A stretch of 64,000 bases of DNA from Halorarum salinum (GTDB taxonomy: Archaea > Halobacteriota > Halobacteria > Halobacteriales > Haloferacaceae), in assembly GCF_013402875.1 (NCBI RefSeq), contig NZ_CP058579.1, positions 806,001 to 870,000 on the forward strand, read 5' to 3'. The notes beneath the pieces were generated by a model, which was given only the letters and a program-made list of their open reading frames with translations, was not told the origin of the DNA and made no database searches. Below, one piece after another: positions 47,916-57,739 of the stretch (position 1 is the first letter of the stretch; every line of letters begins with the position of its first letter). Position numbers and translations under genes: made by a program.

Positions 47916-48662
47916 TCAGTCGGCGCCGTCGCGGAGGGCCGACGCGGCCACCTCGTGACGGTCGGCGGCCGCGACATCCAGCGCCGCCAGACGGGCGTCC
48001 GGGAGCGTCCCGGGCGAGACCGTCCTCTCGTCCGCGTCGTACTCGACGACGCCGACGTCCGCGAGTTTCGGGAGGTGCGAGTGGTGGAGCGAGACGGCCG
48101 TGGACGTGACGGCCCGCTCGGAGGGGCCGGGCGGCCCCTCGTGCTCGGCCTCTGCCACGGCCGTCGCGACGTCGTCGAGCGCGAGCGGGCCGTCCGCCTC
48201 CCCGAGCAACTCCGCGACGTGTGCCCGCCGCGGGTCGGCGAGCAGCGCGGTGACCGCCTCGCCGGCCCCTTCCTCCCGGACCGCCGCCTCGACGGCCTCG
48301 GTCCAGTCGCCGTCGCTGACGGACGTGGTGGGGCGGACGACCGCCGACTCGCTCCTGCCGGCGCGGTCGACCGCGCCGGCCTCGGCGAGTTTCGGGACGT
48401 GCGTGTGGTGGAGCGAGATCAGCACCGACTCGTGTCGGTCGTCGCTCACCTCGGCCGGCTCGACCCCCCGTTCGCGGGCGGCGACCCGGGTCGCCAGCTC
48501 CGTCAGCGGGAGCCCGCCGGCGGTCCGGAGCGTCGCGAGCACCGCGCGACGGCGCGGGCTCCGCATCGACGCCGCGAGAAGCTCGAGTTCCCGCCGCGGA
48601 ACGGCCGCGAGGCCGGGACCCTCGTCCACCTCGGTACGCGTTGACTCGGGGGTCTCACGCAT
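47916..48662 (-). CDS. Transcriptional regulator with duplicated winged-helix domains
   Basis: A 248-residue protein with two homologous winged-helix domains of the haloarchaeal DUF7344 type. Domain 1 is ELLAASMRSPRRRAVLATL...LTELATRVA...SLHHTHVPKLAEAGAVDRAG. Domain 2 is ALLADPRRAHVAELLGE...LDDVATAVA...SLHHSHLPKLADVGVVEYDAD. The paired SLHH(T/S)H(V/L)PKLA(E/D) helices show internal duplication. ATG 48662 is preferred over 48698; both precede the first domain. It is downstream of, and co-directional with, the three-gene signalling operon but 180 bases away. Targets unknown. Confidence 0.82.
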   Translation of the reverse strand: MRETPESTRTEVDEGPGLAAVPRRELELLAASMRSPRRRAVLATLRTAGGLPLTELATRVAARERGVEPAEVSDDRHESVLISLHHTHVPKLAEAGAVDRAGRSESAVVRPTTSVSDGDWTEAVEAAVREEGAGEAVTALLADPRRAHVAELLGEADGPLALDDVATAVAEAEHEGPPGPSERAVTSTAVSLHHSHLPKLADVGVVEYDADERTVSPGTLPDARLAALDVAAADRHEVAASALRDGAD

Positions 48663-48841
48663 ACCCGTACCGGAGCCACTCCGTTCCCATAGGCGCACGG
48701 CCTAATCGTTTAGTGAAGGGGTCGTCGACGCGAAGCGTGTTCGCGCGTCGTACGCGCGTCGTCCGTGCGTCCTTCGCGTGTCGTTCGCACGTCATCACCC
48801 CGCCGTCCTGCGTCGCCGCCGACCCGTCCCCCCGCTCGGGC

Positions 48842-50995
48842 TCACGAACTCGCGTCCTCCGTCTCGAACATCGCCTCCATGAGCTTCCGCTCGGCGACCC
48901 GGAGGTGCTGGTGGAACGTCGGCGCGGAGACGTCGAGCGTCTCGGCGACCTCCTCGCCGGAGCTGTCGCGGGGCCACTCGAAGAAGCCCGAAAAGTACGC
49001 CGTCTCCAGGGCGTTCCGCTGGCGGGGCGTCAGCTTGTCGTCGACGAGCCCCTGAACGTCCGGCCGCGGCTCAGGGGACCGCTGGGTGCGCCGCTGGGCG
49101 ATGACGCGGGCCCGCGGGTAGGCCTCCCGCATCGAGTCGACGACCGACCGCACGTCGGCGTCCGGCGGGAGGTGAACCATCGCGCGGAGCTCCGTCCCCT
49201 CCACGCTCGCGCGCTGCATCCGCCCGCCGCGCGAGGCGACCTTCGAGAGCACCGGTGACTCCGTGAGCTCGAGTTCGAAGCGCGTCCTGCCGTCGCGTTC
49301 CGCGACGACGGTCACGTCCTCCCACGCCGAGACCCGGTCGGCGAGCGCCCGGACCGTGTCGACCGCGTCCCCGGTCGCGGTCCCGTACACGACGTGGCGC
49401 CCCCCGCTGAGCGGCACCACCCGGTCGTAGGTGATCGAGCCCTCCTCGGGCGGTTCGACGTCGAAGCCGTCGAGGTAGCCCTGGACGAGGAACTCGATCT
49501 CGACGACCTCCTCGCTCATCAGCGCCTGCTTCCGCTCGATGGCCGTGAGGGCGTGCCCGATGACCTCGCCGAGCTGGCCGACGACCGCGCGCTCGTCGTC
49601 GTCGAAGGCGTACGGCCGCTCCGAGTAGACGTTCAGCACGCCGTACAGCGTGTCCTCGTGGGTGATGGGGATCGCGGCCGACGAGCGGAAGCCGTATCGC
49701 TCGGCCTGGTCCCACCACGGCTCGAAGTCGGGGTTCTCGAGGATGTTCCGGGCGACCTGCATCTCCCCGGTCCGGATCGCCCGGCCCGTCGGTCCCTGCC
49801 CCTCGGGGTCGTCGCCGACCGTGATCCGGGCGTCGTCGGGGTAGCCGTCGACGCCGGCCTTCGTCCGCACGAGAACCTCCTCGCTCGTGGAGTCGATCTC
49901 GCCGATCCAGGCGAACAGGTAGGCGTCGGTGCCGGCGAGGCGCCGACAGACGGACTCCTCGAGGTCCGTCCGCGTCGTCGACTCGATGATCGCGTGGGTG
50001 AGCTCCTGGACGACGCCGTTCAGCTGGTTCAGCGCGGCGAGCTCCTCGCGCTGCTGGGCCAGCTGCTCCTCGCGACGTTTCCGCTCCGTGACGTCCCGGC
50101 TGTACAGGACGACGCCGTCGACGAGCGGGTCGTCCCGGAGGTCCCGCCCCCGCGCTTCGAGGACGACCCACGAGCCGTCCGCGTGTTCGTACCTGAACTC
50201 CATGGGAACGAGCTCCCCGCCCTCGAGCACCCGGCCGAACTCCTCGGCGGCCGCGTCCACGTCGTCGGGGTGGATCCGCTCGAAGGCGTTCTCGCCGATC
50301 AGTTCCTCGGGCGCGTACCCCAGCACGCTCTCGACCGACGGAGTGAGAAAGCGGAACGTCCCGTCGGCGCCCAGCACGGCGTTGACGTCGGTGGACTCCT
50401 CGACGAGCACCTCGTGTCGTTTCAGCTCGCGCTCGTGTTCCCGGCGCTCCATGGCGTGGTACAGCGACCGGACCAGCAGGTCGCTGTTGATCTCGTCCTT
50501 CACGAGGTACTCGTCGGCCCCCTCCCGGAGCGCGCGACGCCCGACCGACCGATCGCTGACGCCCGTGAGCACGACCACCGGCACGTCGGTCGCCTCCGCC
50601 GCGGTCGTGAGCGTCTCGATCCCCTCGCTGTCGGGCAGGTTGAGGTCGAGCAACACCACGTCGATCGCCCCCTCGCGGAGCCGTTCCAGCCCGTCCGCGA
50701 GCCTGGTCTCGTGGACGAGTTCCGGGGCCACCTCCTCGCTTCTGGCGCCGAGCCCGCCGTCGTTCCCGGACGCGGTCGGTCCGCCGGTCCCCGCCGTGCT
50801 CGCTCCGAGGCTCCCCGGCGTGGTTTCCCCGTAGCTCCGCCCGGCGGTGGCTTCGTGTCCCCGCCGGACGGCGTCCTCGTTGCTCATCACCCGCGCGGAG
50901 AGTTCGGACGCCTCCCGGAGCAGTTCCTCGATGTACCGGGCGTCCCCCGGGTTGTCCTCGACGAGCAGCACCGTCAGACGGTGGGTTCCGGACAT
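48842..50995 (-). CDS. Bat-type regulator: receiver-PAS-GAF-HTH
   Basis: A 717-residue signal-responsive transcription factor. A receiver domain (~8-180; Asp117 in VVLLDLNLPDSEG, Lys166) is interrupted by a Gly/Ser/Thr-rich insert at ~42-92. A PAS domain (~200-310), a GAF domain (~345-500, GPTGRAIRTGE...PITHEDTLYGVLNVYSE) and a bacterio-opsin-activator output region follow. The end is the HTH_10 helix-turn-helix (LTPRQRNALETAYFSGFFEWPRDSSGEEVAETLDVSAPTFHQHL). Start: ATG 50995, three bases past the receiver gene's stop; a GTG at 51001 overlapping that stop is also possible. Probably the output of the kinase operon. Confidence 0.9.
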   Translation of the reverse strand: MSGTHRLTVLLVEDNPGDARYIEELLREASELSARVMSNEDAVRRGHEATAGRSYGETTPGSLGASTAGTGGPTASGNDGGLGARSEEVAPELVHETRLADGLERLREGAIDVVLLDLNLPDSEGIETLTTAAEATDVPVVVLTGVSDRSVGRRALREGADEYLVKDEINSDLLVRSLYHAMERREHERELKRHEVLVEESTDVNAVLGADGTFRFLTPSVESVLGYAPEELIGENAFERIHPDDVDAAAEEFGRVLEGGELVPMEFRYEHADGSWVVLEARGRDLRDDPLVDGVVLYSRDVTERKRREEQLAQQREELAALNQLNGVVQELTHAIIESTTRTDLEESVCRRLAGTDAYLFAWIGEIDSTSEEVLVRTKAGVDGYPDDARITVGDDPEGQGPTGRAIRTGEMQVARNILENPDFEPWWDQAERYGFRSSAAIPITHEDTLYGVLNVYSERPYAFDDDERAVVGQLGEVIGHALTAIERKQALMSEEVVEIEFLVQGYLDGFDVEPPEEGSITYDRVVPLSGGRHVVYGTATGDAVDTVRALADRVSAWEDVTVVAERDGRTRFELELTESPVLSKVASRGGRMQRASVEGTELRAMVHLPPDADVRSVVDSMREAYPRARVIAQRRTQRSPEPRPDVQGLVDDKLTPRQRNALETAYFSGFFEWPRDSSGEEVAETLDVSAPTFHQHLRVAERKLMEAMFETEDASS

Positions 50996-50997
50996 GA

Positions 50998-51450
50998 TCA
51001 CTCCGAGGTGGGCGGAAGCCGGACTAGCGTGAACCAGAAGTCCTCGAACGACCGGACGAGGTCGACGAACTCGTCCGGGCTGATCGGCTTCGTGAGGTAG
51101 GCGTTCGTGTGCAGTTCGTAGCTCCTGACGACGTCCTCCTCCGCCTCGGAACTCGTCAGGACGATCACCGGGATCGACGTCAGGTCGGGGGCGTCCCGGA
51201 TCTCCTCCAGCACCTCCAGGCCGTCGACCTTCGGGAGGTTCAGGTCCAGTAGCACGAGCGCGGGGCGCGGGGCCGACTCGTGGTCGCCCCGCCGGTGCAG
51301 GAAGTCCAGCGCCTCAGCGCCGTCGGTGGCGACGTGCAGGGTGTTGTTGAGGCGGGCCTCGGCGAACGCCTCCTCCGTGAGCCGAACGTCGCCGGGGTTG
51401 TCCTCGACGAGCAGGATGTCGATCGGCTCGCCGTCGAGCGAGTCGCTCAC
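50998..51450 (-). CDS. Stand-alone response regulator receiver
   Basis: A 150-residue single-domain receiver of the Rcp1-like kind. Acidic pocket Glu16/Asp17 (LLVEDNPGD), phosphoacceptor Asp69 (LVLLDLNLP), Thr99 (VIVLTSS) and Lys121 (YLTKPISPDEF) are all present. No output domain. Encoded between the histidine kinase and the Bat-type regulator, it may act as phosphate shuttle or sink. Confidence 0.92.
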   Translation of the reverse strand: MSDSLDGEPIDILLVEDNPGDVRLTEEAFAEARLNNTLHVATDGAEALDFLHRRGDHESAPRPALVLLDLNLPKVDGLEVLEEIRDAPDLTSIPVIVLTSSEAEEDVVRSYELHTNAYLTKPISPDEFVDLVRSFEDFWFTLVRLPPTSE

Positions 51451-51582
51451 GGACGCCCCTCGTCACGGTTCGCGGTCCCGGGACGTCCCCCCGCCGCCCT
51501 CGCGGGGCGCCGCGCCGCCGGGCGTCCCGCTCGACGCCCCGCGGGCTCAGTCGGCCGCCGCGTCGTCGCCATCCGACCCGTG

Positions 51583-54500
51583 CTATCGGTCATCGCCACC
51601 ATCGTATGGGATAGTGAAGTAAAAGCACGACCCTTCACCCACCGTCGACTCGACCCAGATGCGGCCGCCGTGCCGCTCGACGATCCGCTCACAGAGCGCG
51701 AGCCCGATCCCCGTTCCCGGGTACTCCTCCCGGGTGTGGAGCCGGTCGAACACGTCGAAGATGCGGTCGGCCTGCACGGGGTCGATGCCGATGCCGTTGT
51801 CAGACACCCGGAACCGCCACGCGCCGTCCCGCCGCTCGGCGTCGACCTCGATCCGGGGCGGCTCCTCGCCACGGTACTTGAGCGCGTTCGAGACCAGGTT
51901 CTGGAACACCTGCTCGAGTTGCTTGTCGTCGGCCGTGACCGTCGGGAGGTCCCCGCGGACGACCTCGGCGTCCTCCTCCTCGATCTTGAGCCGGAGCCCC
52001 CCGAGCACGCGGTCGAACACCGCCCCGCTGTCGGTCGGCTCGAACGGCTCGGCCTTCGTGTCCACCCGCGAGTACGAGAGGAGGTCGTCGATCATCTCCC
52101 GCATCCGCTCGGCCCCGTCGACGGCGTAGTCGATGAACTCGCGGGCGTCGTCGTCGAGTTCGTCCCGGTACCGCCGCTCCAGCAACTGGAGGTAGCTCGA
52201 GACCATCCGCAGCGGCTCCTGCAGGTCGTGGGAGGCGATGTAGGCGAACTGTTCGAGCCGCTCGTTCGACGTCCGCAGTTCCTCCACCGTCTCGTTGAGC
52301 CGCTCCTCGTACTCGGTCCGCTCGATCGCCGTCGTCAGGACGTTCGCCACGCTCCTAACGAAGCTGACCTCGTTGGGGGTGAACTCGCGTCGGTCCGCGT
52401 CGTGGGTGCCGAGCACGCCCCACGGGTCGTCCGGCGGGCCGACGACCGTGCTGATGCCGGCCGAGACGTCGTGGTCGGTCGGCAGCGCAGGGCCGTCGAA
52501 CCGCGACTCGGTCGCGAGGTCCTCGACGACCACCGGCGTCGTCGAGTCCAGCGTGAACCCCGCCTGCGAGTCGGGGTCGACCTCGACGGTCGCCTCGCCG
52601 ACGACCCCCTCCCGCAAGCCGACGCCCGAGCGCACCAGCAGTTCGTCGTCCGCCCGGCGTTCGCAGATCGCCGCACAGTCGGTTCCGAGCGTGTCCGCGA
52701 CCGCCCGGACCGCCTCGTCGAACAGGTCGTCGACGGAGGGGGACCCGAGCGCCCGCTGACCGAACTCCGCGACGACGTCCTGCTGGCGCGCGCGCGTCTC
52801 CAGTTCCCGCTCGTACGCCTTCCGCTCGGTCAGGTCGCGGACGACGCCGACCGAGCCCCGGAACCCGTCCCCGTCCGACGGGAGCACGGTGAACTTGCTC
52901 TCGGCCGGAACCCGCCCGCCGCCGGCGGTCAGCACGTCGGCCTCGAGGGTCGCGCTGCCGCGGCCCCCGCCGGCCAGTTCCCCCGTGAGGTCGGCGACGA
53001 CCGACGAGACCTCCTCCCCCACCGTCAGCGAGCAGTGCTCGCCGGCGAGTTCCGCCTTCGAACGTCCGGCCATCTCCGCGTACGCGTCGTTCACCTCGGC
53101 GAAGCGGAACTCCGAGTCGAGGACGAACACGCCGTCGTCGACGGTGGCGAAGACGGTCTCGTACCGCTCGAGCGCCTGTTCGCGCTCCTTCCGCTCCGTG
53201 ATGTCGACGAGGACGGTCTGTGCGGCCGGCTCCCCGTCGTCGGTGATCGGCAGGCTCGTGACGAGCACGTGCTTCACCGCGCCGTCGGCGGTGACGAGCC
53301 GCGTCTCGTTCGGCCGGACCGGCTCCCGGTCCTCCAGCATCTGCCGGATCCGTCGGGCCGCCTCCTCGCGCTCCTCGGGGTGGATGAACTCGACGGCCGA
53401 CCGCCCGTGCAGTTCCTCGGGGTCGTCCACGCCGGCGAGCTCCGCCGTCGCGGGGTTCGCGAACCCGACGTCGCCGTCCGCGTCGTAGGTCACGATCGGC
53501 ACCGGCGCGACGTCGACGAGCCGGCGGTACCGCTCGCGCTGCTCCTCGATCTCCCGCTCCCGCTCGACCCTGTCGGTGACGTCCCGGACCACGAGCATGC
53601 CGGCGTACGGCTCGTCCTCGGCGTTCCGCACGGGGAGGGTGTACGCCGACAGGTGGCGGCCGCGGTAGTCGACCTCGAACGAGGCGGTCTTCCCCTCGAG
53701 GGCCCCGTGGAAGTGGGGTTCGACCTCGGCGAGGAGGTCGTCCGGGTAGCGGTCCCGGATGGTCGACCCGACGACCTCGTCCGTCTCGATCCCCAGGGCG
53801 TCGACGAGCTCCCCGCCGGCGGCCGTGTACCTGAACTCCTCGTCGAACAGCGCGACGACGCCGTCCGGGAAGTTCTCGGCCAGCGTGCGGTACCGGCGCT
53901 CGCTCTCCTCCAGTTCGCGCTCGTACGCCTTCCGCTCGCTCACGTCGCGGACGACGCCGATGCGGTCGTACTCGTCCCCCTCGTCGGGCAGGTTCGCGAA
54001 GGTGGCCTCCGCCGCCAGCGTCCCGCCGTCGGCGGTGTGGACGTCAGCCTCGAGCCGCATCGTCTCCCGCTCGCCCGAGGGGAGGTTCCCGTACGTCTCC
54101 CGGGCGGCCTCGGCGGTCTCCCGGTCGACGACCTTCGTGACGTCCGCGCCGATCAGCTCCTCCCGGGGGTACCCCGTCATCTCGGCGTACGCCTCGTTGA
54201 CCATCGTGAACTCGCCGTCCGAGTCGACGACGTAGACGCCGTCCTCGACCGTCTCGACGATGGTCCGGTACCGCTCCAGTTCGCGCTCACGTCGCTTCCG
54301 CTCGGTGACGTCCTGGGACATCCCCATCGCGGCGAACACCTCGCCGCCCGCGTCCCTGATGGGGGCCGTGTGGACCACCCACTCCCGGTCGGCGTAGGTC
54401 ACTTCGATCCTGCCGCGTTCGCCCTCGAGCGCGGCACGGTAGGCGGGTTCGATCGCGTCGGCGGTTCCGTCGCCGTACGCCTCCCGGAGCGTCAGCCCCT

Positions 54501-56055
54501 CCATCTCCGCCGACTCGACGTCGCGGTCCTCGAACGCCCTTCCCTCGGCGAGCGTGAGCCGAAGCTCCCCGTCGACCATGACGACCGCCCCGTTCGGGAA
54601 GTTCTCGGCCAGCGTCCGGTAGCGCTGTTCCGACTCGGCCAGCGCCCGCTCGCGTCGCTTCCGCTCGGTGACGTCCTGGAAGTACACCGATAGCCCGGTC
54701 TCCGAGGGGTAGGCGTTGAGCTCGAACCAGCCGTCGAGCGTCTCGAGGAACAGTTCGAAGCTGACCGGCTCCTGGGCGTCCATCGCCCGCCGGTACTGCT
54801 CGCGTATCCGCCCGTCCGCCGCCTCGGGGAACTCGTCCCAGATGGACTCGCCCAGCAACTCGTCCGCGTCGCGCCGGAGCGTCTCCGCGGCCCGATCGTT
54901 GACGTGGGTGAACCGCCACTCCTCGTCGAGCGCGTAGAACGCGTCCGAGATCCGGCCGAGAACCTCGCTCAGTTCGGTCTCGAGCTCCCGCGCGCGCTCC
55001 TTCAATTCGGTGACGTCGTCGCCGGTGCTGACGACCCGTTCGACCTCGCCGTCCCCGTTCGTGAGCGGGACGGCGTTCACCGAGAGCCACCGCCTGGTCC
55101 CGTCCGGCCGCTCGAGCTGCAACACCTCGTCGTACACCGGCTCGCCCGTCTCCAGCACCCGCGCGAACGGGTGCGCCTCGGTCGGCAGCGGCCGCCCGTC
55201 CTCGCCGTAGATCTGTCGGGTGCCCGGCGTGTACGCCTCGCGGTCCTCCCTGCTCGGGATGCCGAGTATCTCGCCGGCCGCGTCGTTGACGAGCGAGGCC
55301 TCCCCGTCCGCGTCGGTGATGATGATGCCGACCTGGCTGGCGTCGAGAACCCTGTCGAGGAGGCCGCGCTCGGCCTCGAGGCTCCGCTCGTACTCGCGGC
55401 GCTGCGTCAGGTCGCGCGTCACCTTCGTGAACCCCCGCAGGGAGCCGTCGTCGTCGTGGACCGCGGTGATGACCACGTCCGCCCGGAACCGGGTGCCGTC
55501 CTTCCGGACGCGCCACCCCTCGTCCTCGACGCGCCCCTCGGCCGCGGCGGTCCGCAGGTTCTCCTCGGGGACGCCCCGCTCGAGGTCCTCCTCGGTGTAG
55601 AAGGCGGAGACGTGTTTGCCGACGACCTCGTCCCCGTCGTACCCCTTGATCCGCGCGGCCCCCTCGTTCCAGCTGGAGACGACGCCGTCGGCGTCGAGCG
55701 TGAAGATGGCGTAGTCCTCGACGGCGCGCACGAACTCCCGGAACTGTTCCGGCGTCGCCCCCTCGCTCCCGCTCCCGGCGGGCACGCCGGCGTCACCCGC
55801 CCGCCCGGCCGCGTCCCGCCGGTCGAGCGCGTCCATCGGGCGCCACCAGACGCGGCTCCGCGCGTCGATCCGCCTGCTCACGAGGGCGCCCCGCTCGGCG
55901 AGTTCCCCCAGCTTCCGGCGTGCGATCTGCCGCGTACAGTCGAGTTCCGCGGCGATCTCGTCGGTCGTCAGCGGCGTGCACGGTCGTTCCAACTGCGCGA
56001 AGACCCCCAGCGCGTCCTCCGGCGCGCCGTTGGAGGCTGGCCCCGGCGTTCCCAT
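51583..56055 (-). CDS. Giant multi-PAS histidine kinase with N-terminal winged helix
   Basis: 1490 residues. Order: winged-helix domain (~18-80; PLTTDEIAAELDCTRQIARRKLGELAERGALVSR), eight PAS domains (~105-1040) joined by ERKRRERE-type linkers, then GAF (~1065-1220). HisKA follows with His1276 (YIASHDLQEPLRM), then a HATPase_c domain (NLVSNALKY, DNGIGI, TGIGLALCERIVERHGG). PAS4/PAS6 share YRTLAENFP(N/D)G and PAS5/PAS8 share GVVRD(V/L)(S/T)ERKAYERELE, so part of the array arose by duplication. No membrane helix: a cytoplasmic sensor. ATG 56055 has a TATA-like gcgtaatagg ~27 bases upstream. Signals unknown. Confidence 0.92.
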   Translation of the reverse strand: MGTPGPASNGAPEDALGVFAQLERPCTPLTTDEIAAELDCTRQIARRKLGELAERGALVSRRIDARSRVWWRPMDALDRRDAAGRAGDAGVPAGSGSEGATPEQFREFVRAVEDYAIFTLDADGVVSSWNEGAARIKGYDGDEVVGKHVSAFYTEEDLERGVPEENLRTAAAEGRVEDEGWRVRKDGTRFRADVVITAVHDDDGSLRGFTKVTRDLTQRREYERSLEAERGLLDRVLDASQVGIIITDADGEASLVNDAAGEILGIPSREDREAYTPGTRQIYGEDGRPLPTEAHPFARVLETGEPVYDEVLQLERPDGTRRWLSVNAVPLTNGDGEVERVVSTGDDVTELKERARELETELSEVLGRISDAFYALDEEWRFTHVNDRAAETLRRDADELLGESIWDEFPEAADGRIREQYRRAMDAQEPVSFELFLETLDGWFELNAYPSETGLSVYFQDVTERKRRERALAESEQRYRTLAENFPNGAVVMVDGELRLTLAEGRAFEDRDVESAEMEGLTLREAYGDGTADAIEPAYRAALEGERGRIEVTYADREWVVHTAPIRDAGGEVFAAMGMSQDVTERKRRERELERYRTIVETVEDGVYVVDSDGEFTMVNEAYAEMTGYPREELIGADVTKVVDRETAEAARETYGNLPSGERETMRLEADVHTADGGTLAAEATFANLPDEGDEYDRIGVVRDVSERKAYERELEESERRYRTLAENFPDGVVALFDEEFRYTAAGGELVDALGIETDEVVGSTIRDRYPDDLLAEVEPHFHGALEGKTASFEVDYRGRHLSAYTLPVRNAEDEPYAGMLVVRDVTDRVEREREIEEQRERYRRLVDVAPVPIVTYDADGDVGFANPATAELAGVDDPEELHGRSAVEFIHPEEREEAARRIRQMLEDREPVRPNETRLVTADGAVKHVLVTSLPITDDGEPAAQTVLVDITERKEREQALERYETVFATVDDGVFVLDSEFRFAEVNDAYAEMAGRSKAELAGEHCSLTVGEEVSSVVADLTGELAGGGRGSATLEADVLTAGGGRVPAESKFTVLPSDGDGFRGSVGVVRDLTERKAYERELETRARQQDVVAEFGQRALGSPSVDDLFDEAVRAVADTLGTDCAAICERRADDELLVRSGVGLREGVVGEATVEVDPDSQAGFTLDSTTPVVVEDLATESRFDGPALPTDHDVSAGISTVVGPPDDPWGVLGTHDADRREFTPNEVSFVRSVANVLTTAIERTEYEERLNETVEELRTSNERLEQFAYIASHDLQEPLRMVSSYLQLLERRYRDELDDDAREFIDYAVDGAERMREMIDDLLSYSRVDTKAEPFEPTDSGAVFDRVLGGLRLKIEEEDAEVVRGDLPTVTADDKQLEQVFQNLVSNALKYRGEEPPRIEVDAERRDGAWRFRVSDNGIGIDPVQADRIFDVFDRLHTREEYPGTGIGLALCERIVERHGGRIWVESTVGEGSCFYFTIPYDGGDDR

Positions 56056-56281
56056 GTATTCCGGCCCAGGTGGCCGAGCGTAATAGGTGGTCCGTCGGGG
56101 GTGCAGTCCGGATAGCTGCCATTACTGTCCGAATCGGTTCGGTTGGCCGACCCTCGCGCTCCATCCCGACCGGGTCGGCCGACGGTCGTTCTCGTCCCCT
56201 CCCGGCGGACCGGAGGCGGCGCTGAACGACCCGCCGGAGAGCCACTTTCGGTATCGGACAACGATGGGTTGGCCCGAACGA

Positions 56282-56290
56282 CTATCATAC
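56282..56290 (+). promoter_or_regulatory. TATA-like element of the GntP permease gene
   Basis: The sequence ctatcatac is centred 27 bases before ATG 56312, exactly leaderless spacing. This favours that ATG over the in-frame one at 56264. Confidence 0.5.
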
Positions 56291-56311
56291 GCCGACGGCA
56301 CATCGATTCCG

Positions 56312-57676
56312 ATGGTGTTCGCGAACCCACTCGTTCCGTTCCTGATCGGCGTCGCGGCCGTCGTCCTGCTACTGGTTCGACTGAAGCTCCCGGCGTTCGT
56401 CGGGCTGATCATCGCGGCGATGACGATCGGGGTGTTCACGACCGAGGTGCCGTTCGGCGACGTCCCCGCGGAGGTGGCGTCGTCGTTCGGCGACGTGATG
56501 GTGAGCATCGGGATCCCGATCCTGATGGCGGCGATCATCGGGAAGACGCTGATGGACAGCGGCGCAGCCGAACGCATCGTCAGGGGGTTCCTCTCGCTCA
56601 CCGGACGGGAGCGCTCCGAGTACGCCCTGCTCGGGAGCAGTTACGTGCTATCGATCCCGGTGTTCTTCGACAACGTGTTCTACCTGCTGGCGCCGCTCGG
56701 CCGGTCGATGAAGGCCAGGACGGGCGTGAAACTGTCGCTGTACATCTCGGTGCTGGCGGCCGGCGCGCTCTCGACGCACATGCTCGTCCCGCCGACGCCG
56801 GGTCCGCTGGCGATGGCCGACGAACTGGGCGTCGACCTGGGGATCGCGATCCTCGTCGGCGCGACCCTGGCGCTCCCCTCGTCGGCGCTCGCGGGGATCG
56901 TCTACGGCCGGTTCCTCCACAGCCGGGAGGACTTCCCGCTCAGGGAGGCGATGGGCGCCACCGCCGAGAACCTCCGGAAGAAGGCCGAGGCCGACCTCTC
57001 GGAACTGCCGAGCCTGTTCGAGTCGCTGCTGCCGATCCTGCTCCCCGTCGTCCTCATCGCCTCGAACACGATCGCCGGCACGCTGTACGAGGGCGGCACC
57101 CTGGTCGCGGCGACGTCGTTCCTCGGCGACCCCAACTTCGCGCTGACGGCGGCGGCGCTGACGTCGGCGTACACGTTCTACCGGCTGGAGACGGGCGGCG
57201 ACCTCGACCTGTTCAACACGGAACTGACCGAGGCGATCAAGTCCGGCGGCAACATCATCGCCATCACCGCCGCCGGCGGCACCTTCGGCGCGATGCTCGC
57301 CGCGGCCGGCGTGGGCGAGTACATCGCCGGCGGGCTCGAGAACATGGGGCTCGGCCTCCTCGTCACCGGCTGGCTCATCGCGGCGATCGTCCGCGTCGCG
57401 CAAGGGTCCGGGACCGTCGCGATCCTCACCGGCGCGTCGATCATGGCGCCGCTCGCGAGCGGCCTCACGGTGAACCCGGTGTATCTCATGATGGCCGTCG
57501 GCTTCGGCGGGATGATCGCGCCGTGGTTCAACGACAGCGGCTTCTGGATCATCAGCGAGACGGCCGGCATCACCCCGATGGAGACGTTCAAGACCTACGG
57601 CGCGGTCGCGACGATCATGTCCACCAGCGGGCTGGTGATGGTGCTGATCATGTCGACGCTCCTACCGCTGAACTGA
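56312..57676 (+). CDS. GntP family sugar-acid permease
   Basis: A 454-residue, ~12-helix transporter of the gluconate:H+ symporter family. Family segments: LKLPAFVGLIIAAMTIGV, MAAIIGKTLMDSGAAERI, IPVFFDNVFYLLAPL (the GntP FFDxVFF signature), HMLVPPTPGPLAMADELG, VRVAQGSGTVAILTG and the end GFGGMIAPWFNDSGFWI. ATG 56312 is preferred because a TATA element lies at -27; ATG 56264 would add 16 hydrophilic residues. It ends 63 bases from the LarA-like gene on the opposite strand. It probably imports the acid sugar used by the 57740-61366 operon. Confidence 0.9.
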   Translation: MVFANPLVPFLIGVAAVVLLLVRLKLPAFVGLIIAAMTIGVFTTEVPFGDVPAEVASSFGDVMVSIGIPILMAAIIGKTLMDSGAAERIVRGFLSLTGRERSEYALLGSSYVLSIPVFFDNVFYLLAPLGRSMKARTGVKLSLYISVLAAGALSTHMLVPPTPGPLAMADELGVDLGIAILVGATLALPSSALAGIVYGRFLHSREDFPLREAMGATAENLRKKAEADLSELPSLFESLLPILLPVVLIASNTIAGTLYEGGTLVAATSFLGDPNFALTAAALTSAYTFYRLETGGDLDLFNTELTEAIKSGGNIIAITAAGGTFGAMLAAAGVGEYIAGGLENMGLGLLVTGWLIAAIVRVAQGSGTVAILTGASIMAPLASGLTVNPVYLMMAVGFGGMIAPWFNDSGFWIISETAGITPMETFKTYGAVATIMSTSGLVMVLIMSTLLPLN

Positions 57677-57739
57677 GTCGGCGCCGTCGACGGAACCCCG
57701 TCCGTCGTACGCGGTCGGCGGCCCTCCCTGGCGGGCCTC

